Origin: Paenimyroides ummariense
GTDB lineage: Bacteria > Bacteroidota > Bacteroidia > Flavobacteriales > Flavobacteriaceae
DNA length: 35,090 bases
Reading direction: 5' to 3'
Assembly: GCF_900115115.1 (NCBI RefSeq)
Contig: NZ_FOVI01000029.1
Coordinates: 1-35,090, forward strand
Position 1 is the stretch's first letter, and each line of letters opens with the position of its first letter. The notes beneath the pieces were generated by a model, which was given only the letters and a program-made list of their open reading frames with translations, was not told where the DNA came from and did not search any database. The position numbers and the translations under genes are program-made. This document shows positions 32,231-35,090 of the stretch, piece after piece.

Positions 32231-33220
32231 CTAGAGATCCTTCAACAACTGTTGTATATTTTTGTTCGATTTTCCGTAACTCACAATCCTTACATCCAAA
32301 GGAACATTTTTGAATTTTTTAAAAGCTTTCTGCATCGATTCTATAATCCAATATTCTTCATTTCCAAATGCGCCGCCTCCTACCATGGTAAGGTAAACAA
32401 TGTTAGATTGGTGTTCTATCATATTCAGCATTCCTGCATAAAGGGTCGATTCGTAAAGTGCTTCCAAAATAACCCGTGCAAAACTTTCCCAGTATATGGT
32501 TTCGGTTTGGCAGTACGCAACGGGAAGTGCCGAACAGTATATTTGTGAAACCCTGTGTTTAGTTGCTGCCAATGTAACTTCCGTATTCCACTGAATACCT
32601 GTCTTTAATTTCCCTTTTAAATCTTCGCGTTCGTCTGCGCTTAACTCTGCAATCTTTTTATTTATTGTTAGCAATCCCCTTTCACTTATCATTGCATATC
32701 CGTTTCGCATCTTCCAAAGATTCAAACGTTCATTATCCAGTTCCTTTGCAATTAAATCCAAACAGTCAATCTGGTTGTGTTCTGTCTGTCCTATTTGTCC
32801 GTTTGTTTCTGCAAAGTAATTTCTGAATAGGGTACCCGCGCCACATGCAATGGCGCAAACAGGTCCTTGGGTATGGTCATTTTCATACCGGTCTATTCCT
32901 TGTTCGGGAATAATATTCGGACTTATCATTTCAAGCAGGTTAAATTGAGATGCAACCTGAAACAACGCATTGGCATTTTCCGGTTGGCAGTGTAAATCTT
33001 GTGCGTCTGCTACAACTTCTGTAATCTCAATAGCAGCGTTATAGCCTTCTAAAAGATCGTTTTTTTGGCGTAGGTCAGCTAATGTTGCTATTTCCAGCTT
33101 TCCAAAATGGTATCTTTTATTGTTGGCAAGTGAGATAAGCTCGGTACCGCTAATCAAAATATTTTTCCTTACGTTTTCTGGAGACTCTTCTTTAAAGCCT
33201 GTTAATCGTTCAAACCACAT
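32231..33220 (-). CDS. hypothetical protein of unknown fold
   Basis: A 329-residue soluble protein, the largest of the array. Distinct segments: NANALFQVASQFNLLEM, QGPVCAIACGAGTLFRNYF, a middle with GLLTINKKIAEL, and a C-terminal IVYLTMVGGGAFGNEEYWIIESMQKAF. The glycine-rich turns after hydrophobic strands look like ligand-binding loops; a macrodomain-like (ADP-ribose-binding) fold is possible but only weakly suggested. No signal peptide. Function unknown. Confidence 0.7.
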   Translation of the reverse strand: MWFERLTGFKEESPENVRKNILISGTELISLANNKRYHFGKLEIATLADLRQKNDLLEGYNAAIEITEVVADAQDLHCQPENANALFQVASQFNLLEMISPNIIPEQGIDRYENDHTQGPVCAIACGAGTLFRNYFAETNGQIGQTEHNQIDCLDLIAKELDNERLNLWKMRNGYAMISERGLLTINKKIAELSADEREDLKGKLKTGIQWNTEVTLAATKHRVSQIYCSALPVAYCQTETIYWESFARVILEALYESTLYAGMLNMIEHQSNIVYLTMVGGGAFGNEEYWIIESMQKAFKKFKNVPLDVRIVSYGKSNKNIQQLLKDL

Positions 33221-33282
33221 TTTATGTAAATTATTTTATAAGATTTGTGCTAGCCCATTAAAGTTCATTTTGATTGTAGATT

Positions 33283-33750
33283 TTATTTCTCGTTTAAATG
33301 TTTTTGAGAAATATTCGCTTCTGCAAAACTAATTTTTCCGGCTGATTCTAATTCACTAAGCTTTTTATAAATTGTAGAATAACTATTATTAAAAAGAACT
33401 TCCATTACAAAATAATTACTTCCGGTTCCCTCTGTTTCGCAGCCTAATTCTTTAAATTCATTTCTCAAGACTTCAATGTTAAGCTTTTCGTCAATTACAA
33501 TGACTTGAATGGTTGAGTTTCCAGAATATTCCACAACATTTCTGTATGTAATTCTCTCTTCATCATCATCAAACTCGGCAAATACAATATCATCCGATGA
33601 AAATTCAGGACCGTAAAACGGGATGTTGTCAATTTTGTAAAGTCCTTTTTCGACATCAATAGTTTCTGCCCATAGGGTTTCTACAACAATTTCATCAAGT
33701 ACATTACTAAAGTAACGAACAAATATTTTTTCAGAATTAAAGGATGGCAT
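33283..33750 (-). CDS. DUF4265 domain protein, likely immunity
   Basis: From the ATG at 33750 it is 155 residues (an ATG at 33774 is also in frame). The DUF4265 pattern is clear: VVETLWAETIDVEKGLYKIDNIPFYG, then SDDIVFAEFD and YSGNSTIQVIVI. DUF4265 proteins are common in toxin/immunity neighbourhoods, where they are thought to be immunity proteins. The start overlaps the end of the DUF2695 gene by 14 bases, so the two are coupled. Confidence 0.8.
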   Translation of the reverse strand: MPSFNSEKIFVRYFSNVLDEIVVETLWAETIDVEKGLYKIDNIPFYGPEFSSDDIVFAEFDDDEERITYRNVVEYSGNSTIQVIVIDEKLNIEVLRNEFKELGCETEGTGSNYFVMEVLFNNSYSTIYKKLSELESAGKISFAEANISQKHLNEK

Positions 33751-34048
33751 CTTCTTCGAACATTTCTTCAACATTATTTAAGACTTCGCAATCACAATAA
33801 CCACCTTTTTCAAGAAGCCAGTTTTTAATTTCATCTATATTTTTAATTTCATTCTCTTGTAAAAATTCAGAGGTGAGTTTTAATGAATCATCGCAGCCAA
33901 ATTCATTCAGGTTTTCATCCAAATAATCAAATAATTGTATGAATTTTTCTCTTGAAATGGGAAGCGAATTTTCAAATTCAATTTTCGCTTTCGCTCTCAA
34001 ATCCTTTTTGGTCTGTTTTCTTCTTTCTATTTCGTTTTTATCTGGCAT
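33737..34048 (-). CDS. DUF2695 domain protein
   Basis: 103 residues. The C-terminal half matches DUF2695: LFDYLDENLNEFGCDDSLKLTSEFL, then WLLEKGGYCDCEVLNNVEE with paired cysteines. The function of DUF2695 is unknown; it is often found in toxin-immunity clusters. The N-terminus is lysine-rich. It overlaps the DUF4265 gene downstream. Confidence 0.8.
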   Translation of the reverse strand: MPDKNEIERRKQTKKDLRAKAKIEFENSLPISREKFIQLFDYLDENLNEFGCDDSLKLTSEFLQENEIKNIDEIKNWLLEKGGYCDCEVLNNVEEMFEEDAIL

Positions 34049-34065
34049 TTTGGTGGTAGCATTGC

Positions 34066-34683
34066 TTAAGGTTTGTACGGCTTATCTTTTTCGTTGTCTT
34101 TGTAATATTCCAATATAATTAAATACTGTTTGTCTGTTAAAAGTAATGTTTGTAAATCATTTCCACCATACAGCAGATAAAATTGTTCATCACTATTTTT
34201 TGCCTTTAGTAATTCATTTACTTTCTTAAAAAAGTTTCTTGGGGCAGTGTCCCAGAATGTTTGGTTATCAAGTTCTTTTTTAGTGTAAAGATTTAATTTT
34301 TCTTCATTGATTACTATATCATTAGTAGTTTCATAATCATTGACAGTTTTAACAACCAAATTCACATTCCTTTTTGTCAACATCTTATTTAGTTGTGGAA
34401 GAAAAAAGCCAAAATTAAATTCAGCAAGTTCTTCCGCATCAATATGTGCAAATTTGAAATTATTTTCATCATAAATATCAAACGAATTTTTAAGGTGTAT
34501 TTTTAAACTGTCAGTTTTTGAATCGTCAGCATATTTTAAAAACTCACTGTCAATAAGTTTTTTACCATAAATGCTATCCCGCTTTTGTATGTTGATATTT
34601 GATTTGATACTGTTTTGTGTATGAGCTTTTTGGTTGCAGCTGACTAGAAAGATTGAAATAAATAAAAGTATTATCAGTTTCAT
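34066..34683 (-). CDS. lipoprotein, unknown function
   Basis: A 205-residue lipoprotein: signal MKLIILLFISIFLVSC with a lipobox cysteine at 16, then a low-complexity linker. The mature region is helical and acidic (EELAEFNFGFFLPQLNKML) and ends with TLLLTDKQYLIILEYY. No family recognised. It is the first gene of the minus-strand run within the window. Confidence 0.7.
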   Translation of the reverse strand: MKLIILLFISIFLVSCNQKAHTQNSIKSNINIQKRDSIYGKKLIDSEFLKYADDSKTDSLKIHLKNSFDIYDENNFKFAHIDAEELAEFNFGFFLPQLNKMLTKRNVNLVVKTVNDYETTNDIVINEEKLNLYTKKELDNQTFWDTAPRNFFKKVNELLKAKNSDEQFYLLYGGNDLQTLLLTDKQYLIILEYYKDNEKDKPYKP

Positions 34684-35090
34684 TCGGAAATGTTTTTTTA
34701 AGTATTGAATATAAGGTTGCAGGTGCTTTTATGTTCTTTAATATTGTAAATATATCACTTTTGTTTAACCGTTTTTAAAAATTCCGTTTCTCTTTTTGTC
34801 AGGATTCTTAGGCATCATTACCATTTTCCTGATAGCAGAGAAATGGTATGCTATTGCTTGATGTCTAATTTTCCATTCGTATTTTACTCACTTAAACTTA
34901 AAAAATACAATAAATTCAATCCACACGGATCAAAGCGCCATTGGTATCAAATCGATAGTTAAATTGTTGAAGCACAGGATAACGTGTCTCGCTTTAGCCT
35001 TTAGATTTGTTCTTTGAAAAATTCATAAATTTATTAACAACCAAAACTGGCAAAGTACACCATTCGCTCTGCAAAGCTTTTAGACTTATC
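34684..35090. other. right edge: non-coding with a YD/RHS-like tip
   Basis: No full gene is seen. On the minus strand, bases 34990-34916 encode ETRYPVLQQFNYRFDTNG followed by ALIRVD and a TGA, a clear YD-repeat-type phrase, with a TAA three codons upstream. It looks like the detached 3' tip of an RHS/YD protein. Bases 34899-34936 are repeated at 20616-20653. Confidence 0.55.

Overview
The window looks like chromosome of an AT-rich flavobacterium (Bacteroidota, Chryseobacterium/Weeksellaceae-like; the genus is an inference). The support is a MobB-type relaxase and an RteC protein of Bacteroidetes conjugative elements, promoter boxes of the TAnnTTTG type, and many small secreted or lipoprotein genes typical of the group. 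No rRNA, tRNA or CRISPR array was seen.

Region 1 (1-4.9 kb) is eroded mobile-element backbone. It holds a relaxase lacking its N-terminus, a class I methyltransferase with a 289-bp tandem duplication of its 5' half, a second relaxase 3'-end remnant, a MarR regulator with a perfect 18-bp palindrome at its start and a divergent SnoaL-like membrane-anchored gene, and rteC. Region 2 (4.9-15.6 kb) is a defence island on the plus strand. A tightly packed run encodes an AbiE-type (type IV) toxin-antitoxin pair, HsdR, HsdM, HsdS with an extra C-terminal domain, and a MltR/HEPN-like protein. It is followed by a structured non-coding region and a defence reverse transcriptase of the DRT2 (UG2) kind.

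The reverse transcriptase locus is the most interesting part. The non-coding DNA upstream carries a 6-nt direct repeat (TATTTC at 13477 and 13627) exactly 150 nt apart, just inside two hairpins. If the enzyme copies this segment repeatedly and jumps between the repeats, the minus-strand concatemer becomes an endless 50-codon-per-repeat ORF: the flanking stops are bypassed. It also gains a textbook Bacteroidetes promoter (TTG-N20-TATATTTG) that exists only across the repeat junction. This matches the 'neo' gene logic known for DRT2, but with Bacteroidetes promoter grammar. It is inferred from sequence only.

Region 3 (15.6-20.6 kb, genes on the minus strand) is ordinary chromosome: two paralogous AraC regulators interleaved with an aldo/keto reductase and a short-chain dehydrogenase, with dispersed intergenic repeats. 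Region 4 (20.7-35 kb, all minus strand) is a long array of small genes: SUKH (SMI1/KNR4), DUF4265, DUF2695, an HD hydrolase, an alpha/beta hydrolase, a phosphatase-like protein, lipoproteins and many orphans. It is flanked on both sides by related sequences; the right one reads as the end of a YD/RHS-like repeat. This looks like an accumulated immunity-gene array of a polymorphic toxin locus whose toxin gene would lie beyond the right edge. One gene there is split by a nonsense codon and another seems to have lost its start.
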